Assembly (NCBI RefSeq): GCF_019316905.1
Contig: NZ_CP079216.1
Span: 2,356,001 to 2,420,000 of the forward strand
DNA: 64,000 nucleotides
Direction: 5' to 3'
Source of the DNA: Tessaracoccus palaemonis
GTDB lineage: Bacteria > Actinomycetota > Actinomycetes > Propionibacteriales > Propionibacteriaceae
Numbering within the stretch: the first letter of the stretch is position 1; each line of letters starts with the position of its first letter. The notes under the pieces were generated by a model that saw only the letters and a program-made list of their open reading frames with translations, was not told the DNA's origin and did no database searches. The position numbers and the translations under genes were made by a program. Below are positions 26,892 through 37,209 of this stretch, piece by piece.

Positions 26892-28358
26892 ATGGCTGGC
26901 AAGGGACTCTTCGGTCTTCCGTTCTTCTCACTCACGCCTCGCCCGACGGTGGTCTCCTGCATCCTGTCCGGGGGCGGGGCCCGGGCGAGCTTCCAGCTCG
27001 GCGCGCTCGCCTACCTGTACGAGCACGACGAGGAGTTCACGCCCACGATCTTCGTCGGCGCCTCCGCGGGCTCGATCATCGCCTCCTCGCTGGCCCAGGC
27101 GGCCACCCCGGAGGGTCAGCGGATGTATCTGCGGCGCCTCACCGACATCTGGGACTCGATGACGGCGAACTCGGACATGTTCACGGCGCGACCGTGGTTC
27201 GCCCGGCTGGAGACCGAGGCGCCGACATGGCTGGAGATCGTCCGGCCGGCCCGACCGGTGCGACCCGAGCCCACCCGGAGCGGCTGGCTGCCCTTCAGGC
27301 GCAGCGCCTCCGCTGCGAGCCCCGAGCCGGCCGACGAGCCCCCCAGCCCGCTCGAGCTTGCGCTCACCCCCGACGACGAGACCGAGATCCGCTCCGACTG
27401 GTCGCTCGCCATGCTGTCCGGCATCGCCTCGCACCTGGGTCAGCTGCCGCGCATCGGCTCCGACCTCAGCACCATCGCCCACGGCCTGGACAACACGCGC
27501 TCCATGTACCGGCCCGGTCCGGTGCTCGCCAAGCTTCTGGATGAGGAGATGTTCTCCCCCGCGCGCGTCGCGGCCTCCGGCACGACACTGCGGCTGGCCA
27601 TGGTCGCCCTCGAGTCCGGCGAGCTCCGCTACATGACCGAGCGCGGCACCCTGGTGAACCGCGAGGACGAGCCGTTCGACGCGGCCGAGCACGACCTCAG
27701 CGTCGGCGTGCTGGCCTCCTGCTCCATCCCCGCGGTGTTCCGCCCGGTCCCGCTGGGCGCGGAGACCTATGTCGACGGCGGCGCCCGGGAGAACCTCCCC
27801 GCCGAGCTCACGATCGGGCACCTCGGCGCGGCCCGGAACTACGTCGTCAGCTCGCAGGCCATGGGCGTGCAGCGCCGCAAGTCGATGGCCAACGCCGACA
27901 TCTTCTCCGTCGTGATGCGCTCCACCGAGATCCTGATCGACGAGGCCGGCCGCGACGAGCTGGCGTACGCGCACTCGACGGGCGCCGTCGTGATCTTCCC
28001 CGAGCTTGTCGTGCACGACGCCATGACGGTCGACCCCGGCCTCATCGCCATCAACGAGGCCTACGGCTGGATGCGGGCCGCCGAGAGGCACCTGGACATG
28101 GACGCCGCCTCCGAGGCCCGCCACCGCCTCATCACGCAGCTGCGGGTGCGCGGGCTCCAGCTGGAGAAGGAGTACCTCGAGCAGCCGACGCCGACGAGGC
28201 GGGCGGAGGTCGCGCTGCACTCGGTGAAGGTCGAGCTCCGCGACGCGGTGCGCTCGGCGCACGGCACCCCTCTGCCGCCCGGCGCGGACCAGTGGTGGCG
28301 CCAGTGGGAGCGGCATGCGGATCAGCCGACGTTCGCCCCGCCGTGGCTCAGCATGTGA
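26892..28358 (+). CDS. Patatin-like phospholipase
   Basis: This is a patatin-fold acyl hydrolase of 488 aa. The oxyanion loop is SGGGARASFQLGAL, the nucleophile elbow is GASAG near residue 57, and the catalytic aspartate lies in VDGGARENLP. A Pro-rich linker of about 60 residues (about 100-160) is inserted between the elbow and the remaining core. It probably hydrolyses lipid esters. There is no signal peptide. It is divergent from the pentapeptide-repeat gene. Confidence 0.9.
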   Translation: MAGKGLFGLPFFSLTPRPTVVSCILSGGGARASFQLGALAYLYEHDEEFTPTIFVGASAGSIIASSLAQAATPEGQRMYLRRLTDIWDSMTANSDMFTARPWFARLETEAPTWLEIVRPARPVRPEPTRSGWLPFRRSASAASPEPADEPPSPLELALTPDDETEIRSDWSLAMLSGIASHLGQLPRIGSDLSTIAHGLDNTRSMYRPGPVLAKLLDEEMFSPARVAASGTTLRLAMVALESGELRYMTERGTLVNREDEPFDAAEHDLSVGVLASCSIPAVFRPVPLGAETYVDGGARENLPAELTIGHLGAARNYVVSSQAMGVQRRKSMANADIFSVVMRSTEILIDEAGRDELAYAHSTGAVVIFPELVVHDAMTVDPGLIAINEAYGWMRAAERHLDMDAASEARHRLITQLRVRGLQLEKEYLEQPTPTRRAEVALHSVKVELRDAVRSAHGTPLPPGADQWWRQWERHADQPTFAPPWLSM

Positions 28359-28373
28359 CCTGCGGCTGAGCCC

Positions 28374-29135
28374 TCAGAAGGCCAGCGCGGCGAAGAACGG
28401 CAGCACAGGGACGAGCAGGCCGGTGCTCATCCAGAACATGCCGAAGTTCATCGCGAAGTCGGAAAGCGCGGCCAGGCGGTACTTCGTCGTCCCGACGGGG
28501 CGGATCTCCGCGCAGCAGGCGGCGAGTTCCCCCACGCCCTCGCCGCGGTTGTCGAAGACGCGGATCAACGCGACGACGCTCGCGACCAGCAGGTACGTCA
28601 TGAAGGCCAGCCCGACCACCGCGAACCACCAGAGCGCCCCGCCCTGCTGCTGCATGGCAGACATGGAGTCCATGCCGCCCATCGAGGAGCCGGAGCCCGC
28701 CATGTCGCCGTGGCCTGACATGTCCATGTCGGCCCCGGCGGAGGCGGCCGGCGCGGACATCGCCGCGGCCATGACGGCCATCGCCGCCAGGTGCCACACC
28801 ATCGCGCCGAACATCATCGAGTGCCCGGCGAAGTGCTTCACCCCTGCAGCGTCACCGGCGGCCCGCGAGACGGGGATGCGGGCGATGAACCAGAGCGTCG
28901 CGGCCACGAAGACGACCGTCAGCCCCCAGGTCGGCACGACCGCGGTCAGGCCCTTCCACGTCGGCCCCGCGATCATGGCGAGCATCACGACGGCCATCGC
29001 GACGTGCAGGACGTTCGAGACCCGCTGGACTCCCGTCTGCCTGCGCGTCACCTCGTAGATGCACCAGATGGTGCACCAGGCGAACAGGATCAGCAGGCCG
29101 ATGAACTTCACCGGGGTGGCGTCGAACGTGAACAT
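28374..29135 (-). CDS. DUF5134-like polytopic membrane protein with Met/His-rich loop
   Basis: This membrane protein has 253 aa and about six or seven helices. Helix-embedded histidines occur in NVLHVAM and FAGHSMMFGAMVWH, and a central loop is rich in Met, His, Gly and Asp (DMDMSGHGDMAG...MGGMDSM), a composition common in copper-handling proteins. The layout resembles the actinobacterial DUF5134 family, whose function is not established. The ATG at 29133-29135 is chosen over a longer frame that lacks membrane-protein composition. Metal binding is inference from composition. Confidence 0.7.
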   Translation of the reverse strand: MFTFDATPVKFIGLLILFAWCTIWCIYEVTRRQTGVQRVSNVLHVAMAVVMLAMIAGPTWKGLTAVVPTWGLTVVFVAATLWFIARIPVSRAAGDAAGVKHFAGHSMMFGAMVWHLAAMAVMAAAMSAPAASAGADMDMSGHGDMAGSGSSMGGMDSMSAMQQQGGALWWFAVVGLAFMTYLLVASVVALIRVFDNRGEGVGELAACCAEIRPVGTTKYRLAALSDFAMNFGMFWMSTGLLVPVLPFFAALAF

Positions 29136-29328
29136 GGGGTCCTTCCGGAGGTGTCCCCGTGACTCTAGTGGCGTCGGAGAGGGCGTCGCGCCATTTCCGC
29201 GCAGGGCGGAGCAGGGCCTGCGGGAGCCTTCTGCGTCAGGGAATCGTGAGGTTTCCGGGGCCGGCCGTATGGGTTCCGTTAGGACAGTTTCCAGGGCGCG
29301 CAGCACGGTGTTGCATCAGGTGGGGCGC

Positions 29329-29356
29329 CGGGAGAACGGCGCTCGCGATTCTCCCG
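29329..29356. promoter_or_regulatory. Inverted repeat just before the kdp ribosome site
   Basis: Eight-base arms CGGGAGAA (29329-29336) and TTCTCCCG (29349-29356) enclose a 12-base loop, four bases before the GGAG that precedes the first small kdp ORF. It could be a protein-binding site or an RNA hairpin near the translation start. The rest of the 234-base gap to the DUF5134-like gene shows nothing clear. Confidence 0.45.
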
Positions 29357-29369
29357 ATTGGAGCCCGAA

Positions 29370-29453
29370 GTGCTGGACCTCGTCTACGTGCTGAGCGTCA
29401 TCGTCCTGTTCGTCGCCGTCGGCATCGTCGGGAAGGCGGTGGAGAAGCTGTGA
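29370..29453 (+). CDS. 27-codon small membrane protein preceding kdpF
   Basis: The GTG at 29370 follows GGAG (29360-29363) at six-base spacing and encodes 27 residues: a short start, one hydrophobic helix ([15 protein letters not shown]) and a basic end KAVEKL. Its stop overlaps the next GTG (GTGA), which would start kdpF. It resembles KdpF in size and build, but precedes a better KdpF candidate. Translation is inferred from the ribosome site and coupling; I do not recognise a named family. Confidence 0.6.
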   Translation: MLDLVYVLSVIVLFVAVGIVGKAVEKL

Positions 29454-29539
29454 TCATCATGGAGTTCCTCGCCGCCGCCCTGGGGGTCGCCGCGGTCGTC
29501 TACCTCCTCATCGCCCTCGTGCGCCCGGAGCGGTTCTGA
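29450..29539 (+). CDS. kdpF: Potassium-transporting ATPase subunit F
   Basis: This is a 29-aa single-helix peptide that stabilises the KdpABC complex in known systems. The hydrophobic core and end [12 protein letters not shown] match the KdpF pattern (L..AL..PE.F). The GTG at 29450 lies 5 bases after GGAG and overlaps the preceding stop; the ATG at 29459 would give 26 aa. Its stop overlaps the kdpA start (TGATG). Confidence 0.85.
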   Translation: MIIMEFLAAALGVAAVVYLLIALVRPERF

Positions 29540-31209
29540 TGGACTGGATCCTGCTCGCCGCGAGCATCGCCACCCTCGCGCTGGCTCTCGGCCTCGCGCA
29601 CCGCCCGCTGGGCGACTACATGGCGCGGGTCTTCACCACGCCAAGGCACTGGAGGGTCGAGTCCGGCATCTACCGCGTCGTCGGCGTCGATTCTGACCGC
29701 GAGCAGTCCTGGCAGGCCTATGCGCGCTCGGTGCTGTACTTCTCGCTGGTGGGTGTCCTGTTCCTCTACCTGCTGCAACGCGCGCAGGAATGGCTGCCCT
29801 TCTCCCTCGGGAACGCCGCCGTCGAACCCGGAGTCGCCTTCAACACCGCCATCTCGTTCGTGACCAACACGAACTGGCAGGCGTACTCGGGCGAGGCGCT
29901 CGGCTACACCGTGCAGTTCCTCGGGCTGACGGTGCAGAACTTCCTCTCGGCCGCGGTCGGGCTGGCCGTCGCCGTCGCGCTGGTCCGCGGGTTCGCCTAC
30001 CGGTCGTCGGGGACCATCGGGAACTTCTGGGTGGACCTGGTCCGCGGCACTCTGCGGATCCTGCTGCCGCTGTCGATCGTGGCCGCCGTCGTGCTCATCG
30101 CGGGCGGCGTCATCCAGAACTTCAACGGGTTCACCGACGTTCCTACGGTCGCCGACGGGGTGCAGAGCATCCCCGGGGGGCCCGTCGCATCCCAGGAGGC
30201 CATCAAGGAACTCGGGACCAACGGCGGCGGCTTCTTCAACGCCAACTCGGCCCACCCGTTCGAGAACCCCGCGGCCTGGACGAGCCTGCTGCAGGTCTTC
30301 CTCCTCCTGCTGATCCCGTTCTCGCTGCCCCGGACGTTCGGCACGATGATCGGCGACCGTCGCCAGGGCCGCGCCATCCTCGCCGCCATGGCGACGCTGT
30401 ACCTCCTCTCGACCGCTGCGATGGCCGCCTTCGAGTTCGCGGGCCGGGGCACGGCCGTCGAGCTGGCGGGCGCCGCGATGGAGGGAAAGGAGGCGCGCTT
30501 CGGGCTCGTGCAATCCGTGATCTACGCCACGTCGACGACGCTGACCTCCACTGGGGCGGTCAACTCCATGCACGACTCCTACACGGGGCTCGGCGGGATG
30601 ATGGCGATGATCAACATGATGCTGGGCGAGATCGCCCCCGGCGGCGTCGGGTCCGGCCTCTACGGCATGCTCATCGTCGCCGTGATCGCGGTGTTCATCG
30701 CGGGCCTGCTCGTCGGGCGGACCCCGGAATACCTCGGCAAGAAGATCACACCGCGCGCGATGAAGCTCGCCAGCCTGTACATCCTGGTCATGCCGATCCT
30801 GGTCCTCGTGGGCGTGGCGCTGAGCTTCGCCGTCCCGGCGATCCGCGACAGCGTCGTGGACGTCTCGCTCGCCAACGCCGGATCGCATGGCCTGTCCGAG
30901 GTGATCTACGCCTTCGCGTCGGCCGCGAACAACAACGGGTCGGCATTCGCCGGGCTGACCGCGAGCACACCGTGGCTGACCGCCGCGCTCGGCGCGGCGA
31001 TGCTGTTCGGCCGGTTCATCCCCATCGTGCTGGTCCTGGCGCTGGCGGGTTCGTTGGCCGCCCAGGGCGCCACACCCGCCACCGCGGGCACGCTCCCCAC
31101 CCATCGACCGCTGTTCGTCGGCATGACGGTGGCCACCGCGGTCCTGGTCACCGCACTCGTCTTCTTCCCCATTCTCACGCTGGGTCCCCTGGCTGAAGGG
31201 CTGCTCTGA
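29539..31209 (+). CDS. kdpA: Potassium-transporting ATPase subunit A
   Basis: This is the K+-channel-like membrane subunit of the high-affinity Kdp pump, 556 aa and about ten helices. Selectivity-filter-like segments are visible ([50 protein letters not shown]). It binds K+ from outside and passes it to KdpB. It is coupled to kdpF upstream and kdpB follows after three bases. Confidence 0.97.
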   Translation: MDWILLAASIATLALALGLAHRPLGDYMARVFTTPRHWRVESGIYRVVGVDSDREQSWQAYARSVLYFSLVGVLFLYLLQRAQEWLPFSLGNAAVEPGVAFNTAISFVTNTNWQAYSGEALGYTVQFLGLTVQNFLSAAVGLAVAVALVRGFAYRSSGTIGNFWVDLVRGTLRILLPLSIVAAVVLIAGGVIQNFNGFTDVPTVADGVQSIPGGPVASQEAIKELGTNGGGFFNANSAHPFENPAAWTSLLQVFLLLLIPFSLPRTFGTMIGDRRQGRAILAAMATLYLLSTAAMAAFEFAGRGTAVELAGAAMEGKEARFGLVQSVIYATSTTLTSTGAVNSMHDSYTGLGGMMAMINMMLGEIAPGGVGSGLYGMLIVAVIAVFIAGLLVGRTPEYLGKKITPRAMKLASLYILVMPILVLVGVALSFAVPAIRDSVVDVSLANAGSHGLSEVIYAFASAANNNGSAFAGLTASTPWLTAALGAAMLFGRFIPIVLVLALAGSLAAQGATPATAGTLPTHRPLFVGMTVATAVLVTALVFFPILTLGPLAEGLL

Positions 31210-31212
31210 ACC

Positions 31213-33369
31213 ATGTCCACACTCACCCAACCCAAGGCCGACGAACGCGTCGCGCCGCCGGCCGCCGCACCCCGCCGCGGGCTCGCCTGGTCCCAGGTCT
31301 CCGCGGCCCTGCCCGGAGCCCTGGTGAAGCTGCACCCGCGCCACCAGTGGCGCAACCCCGTGATGCTGATCGTCTGGGTCGGGGCCGCGCTCACGACGCT
31401 GCTCGGCATCGTCGAGGCCTTCACCGGCGGCCCCGCAGCCTCCGGCGGGACGGAGGTCCCGTGGGCGTTCACGTGGTCCATCGCCGGCTGGCTGTGGCTC
31501 ACCGTCCTGTTCGCCAACCTCGCCGAGTCCATCGCCGAGGGCCGCGGCAAGGCCCAGGCCGAGACGCTGCGCCGCACCCGCACCACCACCGTGGCGCACC
31601 GGGCGCAGGGCTACCGGGCCGACGACGATCCCGCCGCGGAGCTGGCCGCCACCGAGGAGGTGTCCTCGGCCGAGCTGCGGCTCGGCGATACCGTCGTGGT
31701 CGTCGCCGGGGACCTGATCCCGGGCGACGGCGACATCATCTGGGGCATCGCCAGCGTCGACGAGTCGGCCATCACCGGCGAGTCCGCGCCCGTGATCCGG
31801 GAGTCGGGCGGCGACCGGTCGGCCGTCACGGGAGGCACGCGCGTGCTGTCCGACCGGATCGTGGTGCGCATCACGTCGAAGCCCGGCGAGACCTTTGTCG
31901 ACCGCATGATCGCGCTCGTCGAGGGGGCCGCCCGGCAGCGGACCCCCAACGAGATCGCGCTGAACATCCTGCTGGCGTCGCTGTCCATCGTGTTCGTGGT
32001 CGTCGCCCTCACCCTCAACCCGATCGCCTCGTACCCGGCGCAACCTGCGAGCATCACCGTGCTGGTCGCGCTGCTCGTCTGCCTCATCCCGACGACCATC
32101 GGCGCGCTGCTGTCGGCCATCGGCATCGCCGGCATGGACCGGCTGATCCAGCGCAACGTGCTGGCCATGTCGGGCCGCGCGGTCGAGGCCGCCGGCGATG
32201 TGACAACGCTCCTGATGGACAAGACGGGCACCATCACCTACGGCAACCGACGCGCCACCGGCTTCGTCCGCCTGACCGGCGTACCGCGCGAGGAGCTCGT
32301 CCTGGCCGCGGTGACGTCGTCGCTGGCCGACCCCACCCCGGAGGGATCGTCGATCGTGGCACTCGGGCGCGAGCTGGGCACCGACCCTGGACCGGATCCC
32401 CGCGGAGTCATCGTCCCGTTCACCGCGCAGACGCGCATGTCGGGGCTGGACCTGGCCGACGGGGCCCAGATCCGCAAGGGGGCCGGCTCCGCGGTGATCG
32501 CGTGGCTGCGGGAGGAGTCCGGCGCCGTCGACGCCGGCACGCTGGCCGAGCTGGAGGGGCGCGTCGAGGCCATCGCGTCCTCGGGCGGCACCCCGCTGGT
32601 CGTCGCGTCGAGGAGCGCGGACGGCACGGGCCGCCTCCTGGGCGTCGTCCACCTGAAGGACGTCGTGAAGGAGGGCCTGCAGGCCCGGTTCGCCGAACTC
32701 CGCGCCATGGGCATCCGCACGGTGATGGTCACCGGCGACAACCCGCTGACGGCCGCGGCGATCGCGCAGGAGGCGGGCGTCGACGACTACCTGGCGGAGG
32801 CCACGCCCGAGCAGAAGCTCGCCTACATCCGGCGCGAGCAGGAGGGCGGCAACCTCGTCGCGATGACCGGTGACGGCACCAACGACGCCCCGGCCCTGGC
32901 GCAGGCCGACGTCGGCGTCGCCATGAACACGGGCACGTCCGCGGCGAAGGAGGCGGGCAACATGGTCGACCTCGACTCCGACCCGACCAAGCTCATCGAC
33001 ATCGTCGCCATCGGCAAGCAGCTCCTCATCACCCGCGGCGCGCTGACGACGTTCTCCATCGCCAACGACGTCGCCAAGTACTTCGCGATCATCCCCGCCA
33101 TCTTCATGGGGGTGTTTCCGAGCCTGGCGGTCCTCAACATCATGGGGCTGAGCTCGCCGGCCTCGGCTGTGCTGTCGGCCGTGATCTTCAACGCCATCGT
33201 GATCGTCTTCCTCGTGCCGCTCGCGCTGCGCGGTGTGCAGTACCGGCCCGTCAGCGCCTCGCAGCTGCTCGGCCGCAACCTCGCCGTCTACGGGCTCGGC
33301 GGCATCATCACCCCCTTCATCGGGATCTGGCTCATCGACCAGCTCGTGCGCCTCATCCCCGGCTTCTGA
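31213..33369 (+). CDS. kdpB: Potassium-transporting ATPase subunit B (P-type ATPase)
   Basis: This is the ATP-hydrolysing subunit, 718 aa. The phosphorylation motif is [10 protein letters not shown], the A-domain motif is ITGESAPV and the hinge is [20 protein letters not shown]. About seven helices flank the cytoplasmic domains. A Pro/Ala-rich N-terminal tail of about 25 residues precedes the conserved part. It drives K+ uptake with KdpA and KdpC. Confidence 0.97.
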   Translation: MSTLTQPKADERVAPPAAAPRRGLAWSQVSAALPGALVKLHPRHQWRNPVMLIVWVGAALTTLLGIVEAFTGGPAASGGTEVPWAFTWSIAGWLWLTVLFANLAESIAEGRGKAQAETLRRTRTTTVAHRAQGYRADDDPAAELAATEEVSSAELRLGDTVVVVAGDLIPGDGDIIWGIASVDESAITGESAPVIRESGGDRSAVTGGTRVLSDRIVVRITSKPGETFVDRMIALVEGAARQRTPNEIALNILLASLSIVFVVVALTLNPIASYPAQPASITVLVALLVCLIPTTIGALLSAIGIAGMDRLIQRNVLAMSGRAVEAAGDVTTLLMDKTGTITYGNRRATGFVRLTGVPREELVLAAVTSSLADPTPEGSSIVALGRELGTDPGPDPRGVIVPFTAQTRMSGLDLADGAQIRKGAGSAVIAWLREESGAVDAGTLAELEGRVEAIASSGGTPLVVASRSADGTGRLLGVVHLKDVVKEGLQARFAELRAMGIRTVMVTGDNPLTAAAIAQEAGVDDYLAEATPEQKLAYIRREQEGGNLVAMTGDGTNDAPALAQADVGVAMNTGTSAAKEAGNMVDLDSDPTKLIDIVAIGKQLLITRGALTTFSIANDVAKYFAIIPAIFMGVFPSLAVLNIMGLSSPASAVLSAVIFNAIVIVFLVPLALRGVQYRPVSASQLLGRNLAVYGLGGIITPFIGIWLIDQLVRLIPGF

Positions 33370-33386
33370 CAGGTAAGGACTCAGTC

Positions 33387-34001
33387 ATGATCACAGCCAC
33401 CCGCAGCGGCGGACGGATGATCTGGGTGGCGACCCGCGCGCTGCTCCTGTTCACAGTCGTGCTCGGCCTCGGCTACACGCTCCTCATCACCGCCGTCGGC
33501 CAGCTGGCCTTCCCACAGCAGGCGAACGGCTCCCTGATCTCCGGCGGCGACGGCGTCGTCGTCGGATCCTCGCTGATCGGCCAGTCGTTCACCGACGCGG
33601 CGGGCCGCCCCCTGGCCGGGTACTTCCAGCCCCGCCCGTCGGCGGCGGGAGACGGGTACGACGCGACCTCGTCGTCCGGGTCGAATCTCGGCCCGGAGAA
33701 CCCGGACCTGATCGACGCCGTCGCCTCGCGGGTCACCGAGGTCGCGGCCTTCAACGGCGTCGACGAGTCCCTGGTCCCCGCGGACGCCGTGACATCCTCG
33801 GGTTCCGGCCTCGACCCGCACATCAGCCCCGCCTATGCCACAATCCAGATCGGGCGGGTCGCCGCGGCGCGCGGCCTCACGACCGACGAGGTCACCGACC
33901 TCGTCGCCGCGCATACGTCCGGCCCGGACCTGGGGCACCTCGGCGAGAGTGTCGTGAACGTGCCCGAGTTGAACCTCGCGCTGGACGAACTGGAGGGCTG
34001 A
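33387..34001 (+). CDS. kdpC: Potassium-transporting ATPase subunit C
   Basis: This is a single-span periplasm-facing subunit that stabilises the pump and helps ATP/K+ binding, 204 aa. An N-terminal helix is followed by family segments QLAFPQQANGSLI, GRPLAGYFQPRPSA, GSGLDPHISPAYA and an end LPELNLALDELE-like (VPELNLALDEL). Length and order are normal. kdpD starts two bases after its stop. Confidence 0.96.
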   Translation: MITATRSGGRMIWVATRALLLFTVVLGLGYTLLITAVGQLAFPQQANGSLISGGDGVVVGSSLIGQSFTDAAGRPLAGYFQPRPSAAGDGYDATSSSGSNLGPENPDLIDAVASRVTEVAAFNGVDESLVPADAVTSSGSGLDPHISPAYATIQIGRVAAARGLTTDEVTDLVAAHTSGPDLGHLGESVVNVPELNLALDELEG

Positions 34002-34003
34002 AC

Positions 34004-36508
34004 GTGGCGAACCGGGGGCGACTACGCGTGCTGCTCGGCGCCGCCCCCGGCGTCGGCAAGACCTTCGCAATGCTCGAGGAGGGACGCCGCCTCCTGCTGG
34101 AGGAGGGCCGCGACGTCGTCGTCGGCATCGTCGAGACCCATGGGCGCTCGGCCACGGCGAAGATGGCCGAGGGCATCCCCCAGGTGCCGCGCACCACGTT
34201 CCAGCACCGCGGCGTCACGCTCGAGGAACTCGACATCGATGCCGTCCTGCGGCGGGCACCCGACGTCGCGCTCGTGGATGAACTCGCGCACACCAACGCG
34301 CCGGGGTCCCGCAACGAGAAGCGCTGGGAGGACGTCGCCGAACTGCTGGCCGCCGGCGTGGACGTCATCTCCACCCTCAACATCCAGCACATCGAGTCGC
34401 TGAACGACGTCGTCGAGCAGATCACGGGCGTCCCCCAGCGCGAGACGATCCCCGACAGCTTCCTGCGACGGGCCGACCAGGTCGAGGTCATCGACCTGGC
34501 CCCGCAGGCGCTACGCAGCCGGCTCTCGGAGGGCATCGTCTACCCGGCGGAGCGGATCGACGCGGCGCTGTCGAACTACTTCCGGCTCGGCAACCTGACC
34601 GCGCTGCGGGAGCTCGCGCTGCTGTGGCTGGCCGACGAGGTCGACCAGGCCCTGACGCGGTACCGCCGGGAGCACGACATCAGCGTCACCTGGGAGGCCA
34701 GGGAGCGCGTCGTCGTGGCGCTGACGGGCGGGCCCGAGGGCGAGACGCTGCTGCGTCGAGGCGCACGGATCGCGGCGAGATCCGCCGGCGGCGAGCTGAT
34801 CGCTGTGCACGTCACGAGCCAGGACGGGCTGCGGTCGGGCAGTCCCGCGTCGCTGGCGCAGCAGCGGGCACTGGTTGAGAAACTGGGCGGCACCTACCAC
34901 CAGGTGGTCGGCGACGACGTGCCCACGTCGCTGGTGGAGTTCGCCCGCTCGCTGAACGCGACCCAGCTGGTCCTGGGCGTCAGCCGCCGCGGCCGCCTGG
35001 CCACCGCGCTGACCGGCCCCGGCATCGGCGCGACGGTGCTGCGGGACTCCGGCGACATCGATGTCCACATCGTCACGCATGCTGCGGCCAGCCGCTTCGC
35101 GCTTCCCCGCGCGGGTGGCGCCCTCACGATCCGTCGGCAGGCCCTCGGCTTCCTACTCGCCCTCCTCGGTGGGCCCATGCTCACCGCGCTGCTGTTGACG
35201 CTGCGTTCCGAGGATTCCATCACCAGCGACGTGCTGAGCTACCAGCTCCTCGTGGTCCTCGTCGCGCTGGTGGGCGGGCTCTGGCCAGCGCTGTTCGCGG
35301 CCGTGCTGTCGGGCATCACGCTCGACTATTTCTTCATCGACCCCCTCCACACCATCACGATCGCCGAGCCGATGCACATCGTCGCTCTGCTCCTCTACGT
35401 CGTGATCGCGACGCTGGTCAGCGTCGTCGTCGACCGCGCGGCCCGGTACACGCGCGCCGCCCGCCGGGCCGCGGCCGAGTCCGAGCTCATCCAGACGGTG
35501 GCGGGCAGCGTGCTTCGCGGGGACAACGCGATCCAGGCCCTGGTGGACCGGACCCGGGAGGCTTTCCAGTTCGAGGCGGTCAGGGTCCGGGTCGGAGACC
35601 GGATCGTCGCCGCCTCCGGGGACGGCGACTGGGGCCACCACCTGTGCATCGATCTGTCCGGCGAGGGCACCCTCGAGCTCTCGGGCAATGACCTGCCCGC
35701 TTCGGAGCGCCGCCTGCTCACCGTTGTCGCCTCGCAGATCGGGGCCGCGCTCGAGCACAGAAGGCTCACCGCGACGGCGGAAGAGATCGCGCCCATCGCG
35801 GCATCCGACCGCGTCCGCGGCGCGCTGTTGTCGGCGCTCAGCCACGATCTGCGGCGCCCGCTGGCCGCCGCGTCCGCGGCGGTCGGCGGCCTCCGGACGG
35901 CCGGCCCCGGCCTGTCGGGCGACGACCGGCAGGAGCTCCTCGAGACGGCCGACGAGAGCCTCGCCGCGCTCGCGACGCTCGTCAACGACCTGTTGGACGT
36001 CAGTCGCCTGCAGGCCGGGGTACTCAGCATCCACACCCTGCCGACCGACCCGGCCGAGTCCATCGCCCCTGCCCTCGACGAACTGGGCCTCGGCCCGACG
36101 GAGGTGCGGCTCTCCCTCGACCACGAGGACAGCTGCGCCAGCGCCGACCCGGTGCTGCTGCAGCGGGTCATCGTGAACCTGCTGACGAATGCGCTGCGCT
36201 ACTCACCGCCGGAGGTGCCGGTGACGGTCACGACCAGCACCTTCGGATACCGGATGGAGATCCGCGTCATCGACCATGGGTCGGGCGTCTCGCCGGATGA
36301 CCAGGACGGCATCTTCCAGCCCTTCCAGCGTCTCGGGGACACCGACAACTCGAGCGGACTGGGCCTGGGGCTCGCGCTGTCGCGGGGCTTCGTCGAGGCC
36401 ATGGGCGGTGAGCTGACTCCCGAGGAGACCCCCGGCGGCGGCCTGACAATGGTCGTCGCGCTCCGAGTCTCCCGCCCGGACGAACCGACGCAGGAGGCCA
36501 CAGCATGA
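34004..36508 (+). CDS. kdpD: Sensor histidine kinase KdpD
   Basis: This membrane-bound kinase senses K+ limitation or turgor and controls KdpE, 834 aa. The N-terminal KdpD domain has Walker A GAAPGVGKT (residues 12-20) and DELAHTNAPGSRNEKRW. A UspA-like domain spans about 240-370 and four helices lie near 385-490. A GAF-like part and the kinase core follow: H box LSALSHDLRRPLAA, N box VIVNLLTNALRYSP and G box GLGLGLALSRGF. The start is GTG, two bases after kdpC; it overlaps kdpE. Confidence 0.96.
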   Translation: MANRGRLRVLLGAAPGVGKTFAMLEEGRRLLLEEGRDVVVGIVETHGRSATAKMAEGIPQVPRTTFQHRGVTLEELDIDAVLRRAPDVALVDELAHTNAPGSRNEKRWEDVAELLAAGVDVISTLNIQHIESLNDVVEQITGVPQRETIPDSFLRRADQVEVIDLAPQALRSRLSEGIVYPAERIDAALSNYFRLGNLTALRELALLWLADEVDQALTRYRREHDISVTWEARERVVVALTGGPEGETLLRRGARIAARSAGGELIAVHVTSQDGLRSGSPASLAQQRALVEKLGGTYHQVVGDDVPTSLVEFARSLNATQLVLGVSRRGRLATALTGPGIGATVLRDSGDIDVHIVTHAAASRFALPRAGGALTIRRQALGFLLALLGGPMLTALLLTLRSEDSITSDVLSYQLLVVLVALVGGLWPALFAAVLSGITLDYFFIDPLHTITIAEPMHIVALLLYVVIATLVSVVVDRAARYTRAARRAAAESELIQTVAGSVLRGDNAIQALVDRTREAFQFEAVRVRVGDRIVAASGDGDWGHHLCIDLSGEGTLELSGNDLPASERRLLTVVASQIGAALEHRRLTATAEEIAPIAASDRVRGALLSALSHDLRRPLAAASAAVGGLRTAGPGLSGDDRQELLETADESLAALATLVNDLLDVSRLQAGVLSIHTLPTDPAESIAPALDELGLGPTEVRLSLDHEDSCASADPVLLQRVIVNLLTNALRYSPPEVPVTVTTSTFGYRMEIRVIDHGSGVSPDDQDGIFQPFQRLGDTDNSSGLGLGLALSRGFVEAMGGELTPEETPGGGLTMVVALRVSRPDEPTQEATA

Positions 36509-37200
36509 AGATCCTGATCGCCGACGATGACCCGCAGATCCTCCGCGCGCTGCGGATCACGCTCGCGGCCAAGGGCTACGAGGTGGTCACCGCCTCCGAC
36601 GGCGCGCAGGCCATCAGCGCCGCGATCGACGACCACCCGGACGTCTACCTCCTCGATCTCGGGATGCCGCAGCTCAACGGCATCGACGTCATCCATGGCA
36701 TCCGCGGCTGGTCCCAGGCGCCGATCCTGGTCGTCTCCGGCCGGACCGGCGCCTACGACAAGGTCGAGGCGCTCGACGCCGGCGCCGACGACTACGTGAC
36801 GAAGCCCTTCTCCATCGAGGAGCTGCTCGCCCGCATCCGCGCGCTCACCCGCCGCGTGCAGAAGGACGAGGCGGTACCGTCGGTCCGGCTGGGAGACGTC
36901 ACGATCGACCTGGCGGCCCGCAGCGTGACGCGTGAGTCGTCGTCGGGGCGCCGCCAGGTGCGGCTCACGCCCACCGAGTGGCAGGTGATCGAGATCCTCA
37001 TCCGCAACTCGGGCCGGCTCGTGACGCGGCAGACGCTGCTGACCAGCATCTGGGGCACCGAGCATGCGGAGGACAGCGGCTACCTGCGGCTGTATGTCTC
37101 CCAGCTCCGCAAGAAGCTCGAGTCCGATCCCTCTAACCCGGTGCACATCATCACGGAGCCGGGCATGGGGTACCGGCTGGAGAACGTGTCGGCGGGCTGA
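36505..37200 (+). CDS. kdpE: Response regulator KdpE (OmpR family)
   Basis: This is the transcription activator of kdp genes, 231 aa. The receiver domain has acidic pocket DDDPQ, phospho-acceptor Asp in VYLLDLGMPQLNG, and the conserved Lys in DDYVTKPFS. The C-terminal winged helix includes LTPTEWQVIEILI and GYLRLYVSQLRKKLE. The ATGA overlap with kdpD indicates co-expression. Its end lies 9 bases from the convergent VOC gene. Confidence 0.96.
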   Translation: MKILIADDDPQILRALRITLAAKGYEVVTASDGAQAISAAIDDHPDVYLLDLGMPQLNGIDVIHGIRGWSQAPILVVSGRTGAYDKVEALDAGADDYVTKPFSIEELLARIRALTRRVQKDEAVPSVRLGDVTIDLAARSVTRESSSGRRQVRLTPTEWQVIEILIRNSGRLVTRQTLLTSIWGTEHAEDSGYLRLYVSQLRKKLESDPSNPVHIITEPGMGYRLENVSAG

Positions 37201-37209
37201 GGCGCGGCC

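Noticed and set aside
29500..32652. A 1050-codon open frame opposite kdpA/kdpB
   Set aside because: It is the antisense shadow of clear kdp genes, rich in His/Arg/Gly/Asp, caused by high GC; no motif or ribosome site.
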